A stretch of DNA of 64,000 nt from Mycocentrospora acerina (Eukaryota; Ascomycota; Dothideomycetes; Pleosporales). Shown here one piece after another: positions 45,311 through 57,170 of this stretch (the stretch's first letter is position 1; the number at the start of each line of letters is the position of its first letter). A model generated the notes under the pieces. That model had not been told where the DNA came from. It did not search any database and saw only the letters and a list, made by a program, of their open reading frames with translations. Location: contig JAKUHH010000013.1 in the NCBI GenBank assembly GCA_022701365.1, positions 1 to 64,000 on the forward strand, read 5' to 3'. The position numbers and the translations under genes were made by a program.

Positions 45311-46227
45311 CTAGGGCAGCTCTTGTAATCGTGGATCACGGTCTCGCATTGTATGGCATACAGCCTCTGTGACCCCCGCCTCGTTGAGCTGTGGCCCAAC
45401 TGCATCTGCCTCACTTATGAGTACGCCAGCTGCTGTGAGCTCAGAACTCTCCTCGATCGTCACGCGCTCTGGGACAAAAGAAGCATCAGCGTTGTGCTTT
45501 TTTCTTTTCCCGATAAAAACGCCAGCAGAGATCAGCACTATACTCCCAGCAATAGCACCGATCACAATCCCCGCGACTGCACCTCCGGAAAGTGTCGGAG
45601 ACTTGTTGGAATACACGGCGCCGGATGCTGGCGAGATTGTAGGAGACGTAAAGACGTCAGATTGATTGATAGTCCCACCAAACTTGGCAGCAACCATCTT
45701 GGGTAGGCTTGTGCAGCAGCTATTCGAATTCCCACAGCACCATGCTGTTGAGTTTGGTTGACCGTTGCACGGTGTCATTTGAATGTTACCATCGTCAATC
45801 TGGTCACATAGGCGTCAGCTAATCATAATTCTTGTGCTAATAGGTCGATCACTGTGTATCTTACCCCGTCTGTGCAAACATTGAGGCACTTTCCACTCCT
45901 CCAGTCCTTTTCAGCGCAATCTTCTCTCCAGTACTGAACTCCTTCAGTGTTGTCTGAATTTGCAAAACGGTTTCTGCAGATGCCGTTTTCGAGACACTCG
46001 TCTCTTGTGTGAACACTTCCAGCGTAAGTTCCTGGTTCAGGGAGGCGGTCAACTGCGCAGCAGATGTTGTACAAAGGATTCGAGGTGTCATTACTGCAGC
46101 GATTGTGGTAGAGGGCTGTGGTTGCGGAGCCATTAGGATGGAAGCATTTCGCAAATATGGGGTCGAGAAGTTGAGTAAGAGAGAAAGAGAACAAAATGAT
46201 TGTACTCTGAGAAAGAAAATTTAGCAT
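45311..46227 (-). CDS. Secreted-type Cys-rich, single-pass membrane protein
   Basis: Exons 46227-45865 and 45799-45311 with a 65-bp intron give 283 aa. A signal peptide (MLNFLSQSTIILFSFSL) is followed by an ectodomain with about 14 cysteines, including CFHPNGS, YNICCAVDR, CLENGICRNRF, WCCGNSNSCC. A Ser/Pro-rich linker then leads to one membrane helix GAVAGIVIGAIAGSIVLISA with a basic stop (GKRKKHN). The short cytosolic tail is acidic and ends PRLQELP. This layout is common in fungal surface receptors or wall sensors of unknown ligand. No WSC or CFEM signature is clear. It looks intact. Confidence 0.8.
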
Positions 46228-47453
46228 TTTTTATGAAATGAAACGAATCAACGAAAAATCAAAGAATGTAGCTTCTTGACTGTTTGTTTCTATATCAGAT
46301 TAAGCGTAAGTGGTGTACGCTAATAAAAAGGCCGACTTTCATGCTGCTGTGGGTAGAAGCTTTATATTGTTGACTCGCAGGTGGGATTATGTGTGCAAAT
46401 AGAGATTCCCATCTTTACTATATCAATCAGTCGACAAGGCTGAAACATGCCAAATCTTCACATGTTAGACGCCCAAATCTCTTGTCTGCCCATTTAAAAC
46501 ATAGATAACTCCCTAGCCTAGCCCCCACCTGCTCCGTTGCACAGGCTGCTGTAACATGCTAGGTTGGTTGAGTGAGACAAATCTGAGGTCAGATTGCTAG
46601 CCACCAATCAAAAGCATATTCAGTCATATAAATTGTCGCAAGCATCCGTTGGTAAATGAATAGTTTGAACGAATGAAATACCAATTTCGTTGAAAAGGAG
46701 TTACCACAACCTCGTATGGTTTTCCTTTTTGTAAACTCAAATAATCTATGTCCTAGAATTACTTCGCTTTTTGAAGAACGTACTGTCACACTGCTCAATA
46801 ACAAAAATATCCAAGTACCCAACAAGAGTTTCCAATTCATTTCAGTAATGGAGTATTAGTTACACGGATAAAATTTCAATTTTTCACGTTATTCTTGAAT
46901 ATCTACTGCAGCCTTGCGCTTAATTGAGGTTTACGCCGACTCGGACCAAAATCAAGTCCCCCATCTCAAAGTGGTTGTCAATAATACTGACTGTTATCCC
47001 TCGACGTTAAGCATAGCTATATGTCATTTTGTGAAAGAAGCTATGTACGTACGGCTCATTTCAAACCTTTAATTCTAGGTAATTTGCGGTAATCTATTAT
47101 CCACGTTTCAAGTCACTAGTCTCATTGTAGTTGAGCTGTAACCTGAGACCCTTCATCCTAAGAGAATCATTTTTTTCAAAGAAGAAATAGATTAGCATTT
47201 TACATAAACAGGCCTATGGAATTAAGTTAACGCGAAGAAAATACAACCTGTTTGATTCGAAACCAATACTAACATTGCCTCAGTTGGCTTATTAAACATG
47301 AAATCGCGCTTTTTAGAGATAAGGAGGATGAGAAAAGAGTACAAGCTTTTGGATCTGCATTCCTTGTCTTACCAATAAAACTTGTTCAGCTAGATGATTC
47401 ACTAGCTTCAAAGAATAAAATCGTCGTCGGTACTGCTTCACCTAGGGATTTGG
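46228..47453. other. Intergenic stretch, mostly AT-rich
   Basis: I see no supported gene. An 83-codon minus-strand frame at 46589-46840 starts with a signal-peptide-like MNWKLLLGTWIFLLLSS but then loses secreted-protein character, so it is noted only as a candidate. Confidence 0.4.
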
Positions 47454-49840
47454 TCAAACTCCATCAATAACAATGCCTCCCAACGAAAAAGCAATCCAGA
47501 TTGCTGTTAGTAGACCAAGCTTAGGGGGACAATATCTGTATTCAGTTAGTTTGCTGATGTTTGAGGAAAGATTGCAAAACAAAACTTACCTCTCCGAAAC
47601 CAGATTGACGAAACCAATCCAGAAAATCCATTGCGAAGCCCATACAAGAGCCATGCTTAACTTTGCAAGCGTGTATTGATCTTTTCGCTCACTCTGGTTG
47701 ATTTGGCTAGGTCGGCTTGCAGCAAAGATTGTGCCATAAGTTGCGTAAGTCCTGCCTCCATTACTCATCAACGGTGTTCGGTCCATCTTGCCCGTGAGGT
47801 GTGCCCAATAACAGAGGAGATCATCGTTCAATTGGTTGCACCGTTCATTTATAGGGGTAACCAGTTCTGCCACGTACCCTGTCTCCGTGTGCCTGCTACT
47901 TTGTATTGTCTCTAAACCGGACCCACTGTATCCTGAAAAAGTATCCATCTCCCACGTCATCCTCAACAACTGTGGGAGAGTTATACAAATGGCAATGAGC
48001 CACATCAGAGCTCCTGCATACATCAAAGTCGCCGATAGTTCGTTTTCCGCTCCTTGCAAAGCTCCGAAGTAGAAGTCGTGTTCTAGGCCGTAGTAAATTG
48101 TTACGATCATGTAGTATAGTGACCAAGCCTGGAGGATTATCTCGGCGAGTAGAGACGAAGCAGTTGCAGAAAAATCAGTCGCCTCAAATGGCTGCGCACT
48201 AAGAAGCAATACCGAAGTCCATCCTAGTCGGGGTATCAGACACCAGAGAAGCATCAATTGAAAGATGGGTACTTCTCCATATCCAAATGATTTCTGAACA
48301 AGGTACGCGTTGCAAAGGTTTGCTATAAGTTGGAGAGCGGCGGTTGCGATTCCAGTGACAATCCAGTGGTACGTTCGTTGGTGTGTTGAGAAGCTGCATG
48401 TGACACTGTGCACAGCCAATCTCTGGTTCAGAAGTGCGGCAAAAAGAGCAACTGCGTTGATGAGCGCAAAGCTTCCGAGCTTCCAATTATTTGATGGGCA
48501 TCTTTCCGTTTGCTTGCCGAATTCTGGATGAGTGATGGGATCGTGATACGAGCCATGCGATGGCTTGACAGCCCATTGCCACGGTATCATTTCGAAAGTA
48601 GTTGGGACGGGCAATCTACGCTCATCGTCTGGCAAACCATGCCAATCTGTGAGTGATCCACAAAGACTATACAGCCATTTGACATAAGAAATGCGGGTTT
48701 CCATACTATCGCATGATGTCCCACAGGAATTGTAGTTGATCTTGCGACATAAGCAAGCCCTGCTAAATGCCCGCTCGACATTGCAGTAACCGCTAGAGTC
48801 AATCTCACAAGCATCTGTAGCACACCTCTTAGTAAGTTCTGCTAATAGCATTGGTATACCTGCAACGCCAACTGGCCACTGCAAATTTTTAGCGGGGATA
48901 AAATCAGATCCTGTGAACTTGAGCTTGCGTGTCCAGTGTTTAGGAAGAGATGCTGGCCCGCAAGTCGCAATTATCCACGACCTTTCCCTCGTCAAGTCTA
49001 TCATTCTCCGTCCAGGGCATGGCTCATTATCCAGATTCAAGGCAAAGGCACTGCAGAAGCAGGCTATATCAAGGTAGTTGTCGTCCCTAATGTTGTAATG
49101 AGTGACATTGTAGCCAACGACTTCAAAATCTAGGGCGACGATAGATCGAAGCGATTCGCGATATTCCCAAGGACGGGCTACGTTGCCTGTGTGTTGAGTG
49201 GCGCCCAGAAAGCTGCATGACGTTATTATCCTATGGAATGGTTCCATCGACTGGGCAGAGTTCGAATCTGTTAGACAAGTCGGCGCGTTGTTAATTATGT
49301 CGACGGTCGTGAAGCCCTCGGCCAGAGAAGCTGGTGAGAGGCTGTCCAACCCATTGGTGTCGCCAACATTGACAAGCCACGTTCGGCCGGTGACGCTACG
49401 AATCCACTGATATAATTGCGCTTTTGCAAGGACTGATCTACTGCAGTACACGAAATAGCTTCCGAGTGTAGTAGGTGAGAATTCTGTGCTGAGGCAGTTG
49501 AGTTGCGTCAGCCATTGGTGGTGTGTACAAATAACTCCAAAGTGTCTGGTGCATCGTCTTGAAGTGCATTTGGTCATGGCATTCAACCAGACAGACTGAT
49601 CCTGTTGAGCAACACATTGAGGCATGGACGGCAGGTCTTCCGGATTGACCCAGCCACCGCGATTGTCTTGAGGCACCACAGTGAGTTCATTCTCATTGAA
49701 ACCAGCGGTGATAGCCTGGGCTATTTCTGCATCTTTGTTGGCATCGATCATGTCAAAGCTGTTGACAGAGGCGTACCTTGCGCACCTGCCCCACCGACCC
49801 TCGCGGCTAGCAGTACAAGACACGCGCTCAAAATCTTCAT
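47454..49840 (-). CDS. Large protein with signal peptide, Cys-rich ectodomain and several C-terminal membrane helices
   Basis: Three exons (49840-49777, 49726-47590, 47535-47454) with introns of 50 and 54 bp give 760 aa. The 64-bp first exon supplies a signal peptide MKILSACLVLLAARVGGAG. Without it the frame has no signal sequence. About 420 extracellular residues with many cysteines in C-x(2-4)-C groups follow (for example CTSRRCTRHFGVICTHH and FSRACLCRKINYNSCG). Then there are about seven hydrophobic helices (from FALINAVALFAALL to LVWASQWIFWIGFVNLV) and a last helix ending in the final exon. This architecture is known among fungal hypothetical proteins. A receptor-like role is an inference. 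I do not recognise a named family. Confidence 0.8.
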
Positions 49841-51082
49841 ACTGTCAGTGGGAGTGATGGAGAAGGTAGCGTATGCTAATTGAGAAGACGCGAGAGTGGG
49901 GTAGACAGGCACGCCGTCCAGCGCTAATAGCAAAAGCTATGCGGCCCGCGCCAGCTGCGCCGGGAACTTGGCATGCCTAACCTAACGCTCACTCGTGTCA
50001 GAGCGCTTGCCGTGTTCACGTGCCAATATTAAGGTTGCCTTAAAAAATAAATTTTTGAGCTCTTGCTATTTGTTGCAACCTATGGCCGATAACTGTAGGG
50101 TTGGCAGGGAGAAGATCCAAACACCGCGTCGGGCAGGCTTCTCAGGTAAAACCAAGTACTCTGGATGTCGAGAAGAAGGCTCCTCTGACTGTGTTGAGAT
50201 GCTTATCAGTTAGTTATGCACGTCAGACTCTACAAAACAAATCTGCTCCACTGTTTTTTTTCAGCTAACAGTGCTCCGGTCCAAGAGTGAAGTCGTTGCG
50301 AGGGTTTTCCATGGCAGCAGCCCGGCTGGAGGACATGTTGCTTGTTGATGTTGACCCCACAATCTACGAGGACGCAAGTCTCAGAAGTCACCATCGCCAT
50401 CGACGACATATTTTCCTTGCCTGCAGCATATGGAACAACGAAGCGTACAACATGTGGAAATAGCGAAGCAAGTGAACATCATCATACCTTACTGCACAGC
50501 TCTGTGCCTTCAATTGGCTATGACATCAGCACCAATAGTTGTCAGCCCACACCCCCCAGCAAGCGCACAGCCAGTGGGCGGAGCGTGATACTTCGTCCTA
50601 CGTGGCGATGGTTTTTCCATTGACAACAGTGAGAAGGAATGAGTACTCATTGATTATGAAGATTTTGATTCAGCGTACAGTGCACTTGTGACCAATTTTT
50701 ATAGTGATGAAACTCGACACCATCAAAAAACTGGCTGATATTTTGTTCAATTTGATTGGGTTTAACCTGATCTAGGTATGCATTGTACTGTAAAAAATCT
50801 TACAAAAGTGCGATTTTTTAAATCAACGAACTGCTTCAAAACAAATTACAAATGTCATGAATAGCGATTGAATTGATGGATACTTAGTTGGAAAGGCTGT
50901 TGGAGCGTCTACACAATTATCCGGCGTCGCGTGCGCACAGACGCTGGTCATCATGTCAGGAGTGAGGCAAAAGCCCCGCTCTGTGCTCGTACTTGTCTTC
51001 CCACCCGTTTGCCTGCAAAATAACGACCACCGTATTTCATAATCGAGTCTTTGCTAAGAACATTTACACTTCTTCTAACTCG
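49841..51082. other. Intergenic region before the HET gene
   Basis: No gene with family support. A short frame at 50311-50463 (50 codons, MAAARLEDMLLVDVDPTIY) has protein-like composition but no known relative and may be a relic. The last part is the HET leader, with an upstream ORF at 50953-51042. Confidence 0.4.
50953..51042 (+). promoter_or_regulatory. Upstream ORF in the HET leader
   Basis: An ATG at 50953 opens a 29-codon frame ending in TAA at 51040-51042, 40 bp before the HET start at 51083. It is not in frame with the main gene. If transcription starts further upstream this would limit translation of the HET protein. The transcription start is unknown. Confidence 0.35.
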
Positions 51083-52891
51083 ATGGAGCTGTTCAATTTA
51101 CCGTCCGTGCTAGACCCAATATTCCCTGATGGGTACGAGGCGAAACTTTGGCCTAGCCGTCTACTTCATGTGTCGACTATGACATCAATTGAGAGAGAAG
51201 GCGAAAACACGTATCAGGGGATTGTTGCACCAGATTACAATATCGTTTCGTATACTTGGGGTAGATTCGCAATCCCTCGTGGGCCTGTCATTGAAATCAA
51301 GAATGTGTCTTGGCCAGTACCATCAATCAACCCCAAATGCTTCACTGTTCAAGAATTTCGAAATTTGATAATCGAAGTCGGCAACGGCGTTGAATTCATC
51401 TGGCTTGACGTAGCCTGTATTGATCAGTGCAATTATCCAATAAAGATGATGGAAATTGGAAGACAGGCAGGCATATTTAACAATGCAAAAGATTCATTCA
51501 TTTGGCTTCATGGGATCAGAACGGAACCCCTTCGAAGGATATGTGATCGATTTTCAGAAATTCTTAACCGGCTAGACGGCGAAGCAACGTATACCATCGA
51601 CTTTGGTGGCGATTCGAGTTTGGCATTCACAGCGAACTACCGTGACGAGTATGAGGAGTCAGAGAATGAAGACGTGGAATGGAAAGGAAATCCTATTCCA
51701 TCTTGCTTGGGAGATATTAACTGGTGCCAAGAAATTGAGGACATACTTCTTGAGCTCGCATTAGATCCTTGGTTCTCTTCGCTCTGGACATTGCAGGAAT
51801 CATATCTTTGCGCGAATGCCTTGCTGTTATCCCGTAGTGCATCCCAGATTACACGTCAAGGATTTACGAACGTTACCCTGCAGTTTTTGCTACACAAGAT
51901 GGGTGATTTGGATGTTCACCTAACAAGAATTCTCAGTCCTACGGATCCAATTGACAATACTGACGTAATAGCCGCGATACCATCGCTAAAAAGAATTTGG
52001 CTGCTGCTCAAAAAAATCGGACTCGATGCTCACGCCAACCCAAACGCATTGTACTGTTCTACACATTTTCGCGTTTCATCGAACCCTGAAGATCGTATAT
52101 ACGGGATCATGCAGGTTTTCGGCCTCCGCCTTGGTGGTGCTTCTGATCCTTCGCGTTCTTTTACACTTGGAGAACTAGAAAAGCAATTCGCTTTCGGTAT
52201 CAACGCACATTCTCCGGTATGGGGTCAACTATTTTGTCACACCAGAGTAAAGGGTCTAGGTGAATGCTGGCGCATAAGTCAGGACTCAAGTATCCCAAAG
52301 GGGTTTGATGCGGCTCTAATGGGACACCTTCCTTCTAGTATGTCCACCATTCAGCAAAACAGACGAGGGCTACCAATCTTCAAGGGGTTCTCGTGCTGTT
52401 TCAATACTATAGCACATATTTGGGACCAACGTTCTGCCGAAAATGAAGATGGCTTATTTTGGGGATGGAAAAATAGTATGCAGATGATCTGTCTTGATGA
52501 AACGGAGCTTGCGATACAGAATATTCCCGCAGAGTTGCGAGACTGCAAAGATGTACCATATAAAGCCAACAAGGCCATCACCGACCAACTTCTTGCGCTA
52601 CAAGGGGAGGAGCTACGCGTTTTGCTTCTGGGCTGTTTAATAATGCCAAGACCTGATGGTGACGAGATTTCAGAAATGGAAACGGATGAAGATTCTGAAA
52701 TGGATGGAGGTGCAGAAGTGGAGAAAGACCAACATAAAGACGATGATCGTAAAGGTATGATTGGTCTTCTAGTGCGACGTGATAGGTGTAATGGTGAGGT
52801 GATGTGGCAACGCATCGGAGTGTGCATGTGGCCTTTTCAAGGGGCAAAAGAAGATGGCATTTGGACCTCTCGAGTACATATTCTTGGATAA
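51083..52891 (+). CDS. HET-domain protein (heterokaryon incompatibility family)
   Basis: A single-exon gene of 602 aa. The frame is open further upstream but lacks an ATG there, which sets the start at 51083. The HET blocks are clear: YNIVSYTWGR at 52-61, EFIWLDVACIDQ at 104-115, EIGRQAGIFNNAKDSFIWLH at 124-143 and DPWFSSLWTLQESYL at 228-242. The C-terminal half has no named domain. It carries an acidic stretch of Glu/Asp with Met and Ser near 530-560. HET proteins trigger regulated death after fusion with incompatible individuals and can also act in stress sensing. Its partner, often encoded next door, is not evident. The gene appears intact. Confidence 0.9.
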   Translation: MELFNLPSVLDPIFPDGYEAKLWPSRLLHVSTMTSIEREGENTYQGIVAPDYNIVSYTWGRFAIPRGPVIEIKNVSWPVPSINPKCFTVQEFRNLIIEVGNGVEFIWLDVACIDQCNYPIKMMEIGRQAGIFNNAKDSFIWLHGIRTEPLRRICDRFSEILNRLDGEATYTIDFGGDSSLAFTANYRDEYEESENEDVEWKGNPIPSCLGDINWCQEIEDILLELALDPWFSSLWTLQESYLCANALLLSRSASQITRQGFTNVTLQFLLHKMGDLDVHLTRILSPTDPIDNTDVIAAIPSLKRIWLLLKKIGLDAHANPNALYCSTHFRVSSNPEDRIYGIMQVFGLRLGGASDPSRSFTLGELEKQFAFGINAHSPVWGQLFCHTRVKGLGECWRISQDSSIPKGFDAALMGHLPSSMSTIQQNRRGLPIFKGFSCCFNTIAHIWDQRSAENEDGLFWGWKNSMQMICLDETELAIQNIPAELRDCKDVPYKANKAITDQLLALQGEELRVLLLGCLIMPRPDGDEISEMETDEDSEMDGGAEVEKDQHKDDDRKGMIGLLVRRDRCNGEVMWQRIGVCMWPFQGAKEDGIWTSRVHILG

Positions 52892-53619
52892 GAATATTCA
52901 CTTATTGGTTTTTACTTAACTTTTTTTCGCGTACAACGTCACTTCTGAACTTATCATGATTCTGACAGAAGTGTTGCGATAATTAGCTGTGAACAGAACC
53001 GTCCCAGCAGGATTGATTTAACGGAAATTTTTTCGTGTTTAACTTGCTTTAATGTTCATGCCTCTAAAAGATTTATGGCAAAAGTTCAATTTCGACAAGG
53101 GATATGCTAGTATATTGTAAGAAAAAGTCACGACATGCAACTGAACTAAAATAATGAACTCCCACAAAATATGATACTCATTTGTCAAGGATGTTTTAGG
53201 TATAAACACTATTCAATTACTATTCGATGTTTGTAATATGTTTTTATTGTACTCTCATTCTCATAATTCTATCTCTCCCAACACATCTGTATGGACACAG
53301 CTAAGTCTCAGGCTGTCAACCAAACACGAGATGTGTCAAGCAGCGATCAAGTCGTGTACTTTTAGCTTTCTATGATGATGTATGGGCCGGCTTAAACAAG
53401 GTAGTGTTTACAGCAATAACATTTCCAAAATTGTATAATTGAGACATCCATCAATTGATATTCCATTTCATTTTGTCACACAAACGACAGGTCAAATTCA
53501 AAATGATAAATATGTGACTGTGTGTCACGATACTTTCCAATTGACTTAAGGGAAAAGAGTCAATAATAATCCGTCTAGTGATGTGAAAAGATTGTCTATC
53601 TAGCTCTAAGGTCATACTC
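52892..53619. other. Intergenic stretch, AT-rich
   Basis: Between the HET gene and the 3' end of the minus-strand reductase I see only AT-rich sequence and no supported frame. Confidence 0.45.
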
Positions 53620-54642
53620 TTACTCGTCCTCTTGAAGACCAACCATTTTGAGTGAGTCCTTCCAAAGCCTTGCTGCATTTTCTTCGTTGTAAATGTGAGG
53701 CTGAAAGCCGTTCATAAATAGAGGAGCATCCTCATCTGCCGGCTCAGCGACGTGGGCATCATTCAAAAATTTACCACCCTTGCCTTCCAACTCTTTTGCT
53801 ATAGCAGCCCATACTTGCGTTGCAGCACCCTGGCCAACATTCTTTGTGATTTTTGTGAACCTAGGGTCTGCCATCAGGGCATCCTGCGTACCACTAGTCT
53901 CATCTTTATGGTGTCGAGTGAGTTCTGTCTCCATAATAACACCAGGATGGACTGACCAGGCGTGCAAGCCCTTTGAGCCGTAACGACGGTCAACCTCATT
54001 GGCGAAGAGTATGTTTGCCGTCTTTGACTGACCATATGCCTTCCAAGGGTGGTATTCGCCCTCTAAACTGTAGTTGTCTGGTCGGATGTCACTTGCACGG
54101 TGACCAGACGAGGAGAGAGCGACAACACGTGAGTTGAATATAGGCGATGATGAGTCGAGGAGTCTTTGCTTCAACAATTGAAATAACAGGAAATGACCAA
54201 GATGATTTGTGCCAAACTGAGTCTCGAAGCCTTCCGCGGTTTTTCCCTCTGGACAAGCCATAACTCCAGCATTGTTGATCAAGATGTTGAGTTTATCGCT
54301 TCTCGATAGGAAATCATCGGCACCCTTGCGAACGGATTCCAGGCTGCCAAGATCCAGAACAATGTACTCTACAGCAGGGCCCTCAGAACTAGAGTTGGAA
54401 TTGATCTGATCTGCCGTCATCTGTCCCTTCTCCGCAGTGCGAGCTGTGAAGAAGATTTTGGCACCGGTCTTGTGTAAGACACGGATGTTCTCTGTACCGA
54501 GGCCGGCAGTGCCTCCAGTGACTAGAATAGTCTTGTCTCGAAGCTTTTCGATGATCTCTTCATCGTTGATAATTTGCTCTGCAGTCGGGCGAGAATCGCC
54601 TGGACCGTTTGGCGATTTGTGTGCATCAACGTAGCGATCCAT
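53620..54642 (-). CDS. Short-chain dehydrogenase/reductase (retinol dehydrogenase-like)
   Basis: A single-exon gene of 340 aa. The cofactor motif is ILVTGGTAGLG at 39-49, with the Arg of the NADP-type FTARTAEKG further on. Classic SDR elements follow: DLGSLESVRKGADD, NILINNAGVMACP, FGTNHLGHF, ALSSSGHRASD and the catalytic AYGQSKTAN. The C-terminus after HPGVIMETELTRH is the usual substrate cap. It is longer at the N-terminus (about 35 residues) than a minimal SDR. The substrate is unknown, with lipophilic alcohols or ketones likely from the family. No neighbour explains its role. Confidence 0.9.
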   Translation of the reverse strand: MDRYVDAHKSPNGPGDSRPTAEQIINDEEIIEKLRDKTILVTGGTAGLGTENIRVLHKTGAKIFFTARTAEKGQMTADQINSNSSSEGPAVEYIVLDLGSLESVRKGADDFLSRSDKLNILINNAGVMACPEGKTAEGFETQFGTNHLGHFLLFQLLKQRLLDSSSPIFNSRVVALSSSGHRASDIRPDNYSLEGEYHPWKAYGQSKTANILFANEVDRRYGSKGLHAWSVHPGVIMETELTRHHKDETSGTQDALMADPRFTKITKNVGQGAATQVWAAIAKELEGKGGKFLNDAHVAEPADEDAPLFMNGFQPHIYNEENAARLWKDSLKMVGLQEDE

Positions 54643-55934
54643 AGCAGGCAGAATTCGCGTTTAAAGTGAAGTTATGCCTATGCGGTGGTGATTTGGAAGT
54701 ATGTTTATGAACCTCGATGAAGAACCTTGTACAAGTATTTATCTTGTTTGTTCAGACTACGTCGCCTGTAGACGTGTATACTGTGGTTTGAGCTCCATAA
54801 GGTGGAGAGTATGGTAGGATCTTGCTCACAAAGAACATGGCTTTAGCACAATGCCCGAAGTAAAAGTCCGCGCCCAGCCGCTGCATCATCTTTAGGGACA
54901 AAAATCTAGTGCTCAACTGTATGTGTGGAGCATCCAGAAGCCAACAGATTGCCTTAGTTGTGAGGCATCCATATCCCACGCTACTTGACTGAACCTTGTC
55001 GATTTGATGAAGACTGGCCCTAATGACTCGGACTGGTGGTAATGTACGACCTAAATTTGAAAATGAACATTGAATCGAGCGTGTGATACGGCAAAGTTTC
55101 CCAGTCTGATATGAAGAAGTTGATGTGGAAATCTAACTCGAAAGGTTGAAAGTCTCGAGCTCAAGGTGAAGGTGTTGTCTAGGGCCGCTCACGCAGGCGG
55201 GGTACAAAATGCTGCTAATACTGCGGAATGCCTGAACACCAGTATCCATATCTTGAAGGAATACATTGCATTCTTGCTCAAATTTTGAGACAGACATATC
55301 AGTCCAATGTGAAGAGAAATACCTGAGTCTCGTAGTTGTTAATGTCTTGTAATGATCGGGGAGGATAGAAAATTGAGAAAAATTGTTCAGCGACGTAGTC
55401 TATTTTCCCCTGGAGTTTGGTGTAGTGAAAATCAACCGCCGTCATTTCCAAGTACCTGTGAGAGCAAATTTCGCTGAATTGGTGAGATGAGACAGATCTT
55501 CATTTTGGCCTGGGAATCCTCTCTATTTCGTATATCCAAAGGCTATTATAGCCAAGGCCACGTTGTGGCGCCTGGATCAAGCCGTCTCAGCCAGACGGCA
55601 GCACAGACCTTAGCAAGGTTGTTGTTGTTATGTTTGGACAAATGACATCATTTAATCAGCCCCACTTCCAACGATGCGCGATCGATTCGGAGATAGCGCA
55701 TGCATGTGGCTTACATGACGGACATAAGCGCCAATGGCTACATGTGTGAACCTTCAGCATTGTGACGTTATGAGAAATTTCATTATTCGAGTAACCTACG
55801 TAGTTGTCATGATAGATCGTAAACGTTATAAATGACCAAGTCTTTGCTCTGTCTCGCACTTCCCAGACCTACTTATTTAGGAAATCCAGTATCTTCGCAA
55901 TCAGCCATTTGCGCAACCCAACAATTCTGCAGAA
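54643..55934. other. Intergenic region between two reductase genes
   Basis: This 1.3-kb stretch is the shared upstream region of the divergent SDR (minus) and aldo-keto reductase (plus) genes. No additional gene is supported. I found no clear TATA or palindrome. Confidence 0.4.
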
Positions 55935-57170
55935 ATGGTTCGAACAATCACGATTGGTGACACCCCAGTGCCAGCTCCTGGATATGGTGCCATGGGGTTG
56001 AGCCATAGCATGGGTAGCAACCTTACTTTGCAAGAAGCTGAACCAGTGCTGCTTAAAGCAATCGAGCTTGGATGCACATTCTGGGACACGGCAGTAAGTC
56101 ACCGTTGAAACAATTCAAATTCAACCGCATCACATACTGAAGCGGTCAAGGTTGTTTACGGTGCTGGCATCAATGAGAAGCTGTTGGGCGATTTCATTAA
56201 GAAGCACAATGTACGCGAAAAGGTGTTTAGTAAGTGTCTTACCTTCACTGAGATCGTGATCTCCAGATTTTTACTTACCAAAGTTTCATCGCGCAGTCTC
56301 TTCGAAGTGTGGATGGAATTGTATGGGGGAGGGCAAGGGGAATTCGACATACGACATCAAAGTTACAAACTCGAAAGAACATATTACCGAATACATCGAG
56401 GGCACCATCGAGAGGTTGGGATTCGCTCCAGATCTTTACTACTTGCACCGAATTGATCCCGACACACCTTTGGAAGAGTCAATCCCTACTTTGGATGCCC
56501 TTCGACAAGCTGGCAAGACCAAGTACATCGGTCTCTCCGAATGTTCTGCTGATACGTTACGAAAGGCCAATAAGAGTAAGCCCGAATAGTCCGATTTGTT
56601 AAAGCAGCAAGTCTAATATGTAAGCAGTTGCCAAGATTGATGTTGTGCAAGCAGAATTCTCCGCATTTGAGGCAATACACGAAACTGATGGTCTGGTTGA
56701 CGCTACAAAGGAGATTGATGCGACTTTTGTCGCCTACAGTCCTCTCGGCCATGGTTGGCTAGTCGAAGACTTTCCATACAAGTCTCCCGAGGACTTTGGC
56801 AAAGATGACATTCGAAGAACTAGTATGGTCCAATGTATGCCCCTCACACGCGCCGAAGGCTGACAATCGTCTAGTGCCCAAGTTCCAAGGCGAAAACTTC
56901 TACAACAACAAAGCAATCAACGAGGAAATTAAAAAGCTTGCCAAACGAAAGGGATGTTCACTACCGCAGCTAGCGCTGGCATGGATTCTTTCTCTAGGAA
57001 TGATTCCTATTGCAGGCACGACAAAAACAGAGCGCCTGGAAGAAAATTTTGCGTCCAGGGATATTGAACTGACAGAAGAAGAGAAGGCGGGAATGCGAAA
57101 AATTGTTAACGATGCCAAGCCCAAGGGTGATAGATATGGAAGCAGTCTTAACTCGAAGTCCGGCAAATAG
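55935..57170 (+). CDS. Aldo-keto reductase (YakC/AKR13-like)
   Basis: Five exons (55935-56093, 56151-56229, 56297-56575, 56628-56822, 56875-57170) with introns of 57, 67, 52, 52 bp give 335 aa. The catalytic tetrad is visible: Asp-51 and Tyr-56 in FWDTAVVYGAGINEKLLG, Lys-83 in ISSKCG and His-130 in YYLHRID. The barrel continues with KYIGLSECSADTLRKA, AEFSAFEA, YSPLGHGWL, MPKFQGENFYNNKAI and the cofactor-binding GTTKTERLEEN. It should reduce aldehydes or ketones with NADPH in the cytosol. All junctions restore family sequence, so the gene is probably functional although its frame is divided into many small open frames. Confidence 0.92.

Noticed and set aside
45039..45314. 91-codon plus-strand frame after the TATAAAA hairpin
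   Set aside because: There is no ATG near its beginning and no family similarity.
46589..46840. 83-codon frame with signal-peptide-like start
   Set aside because: The mature part has no Cys pattern or family support and the region is AT-rich, so I did not call a gene.
52351..52827. 158-codon minus-strand frame inside the HET gene
   Set aside because: It is the antisense of a well-supported coding exon.
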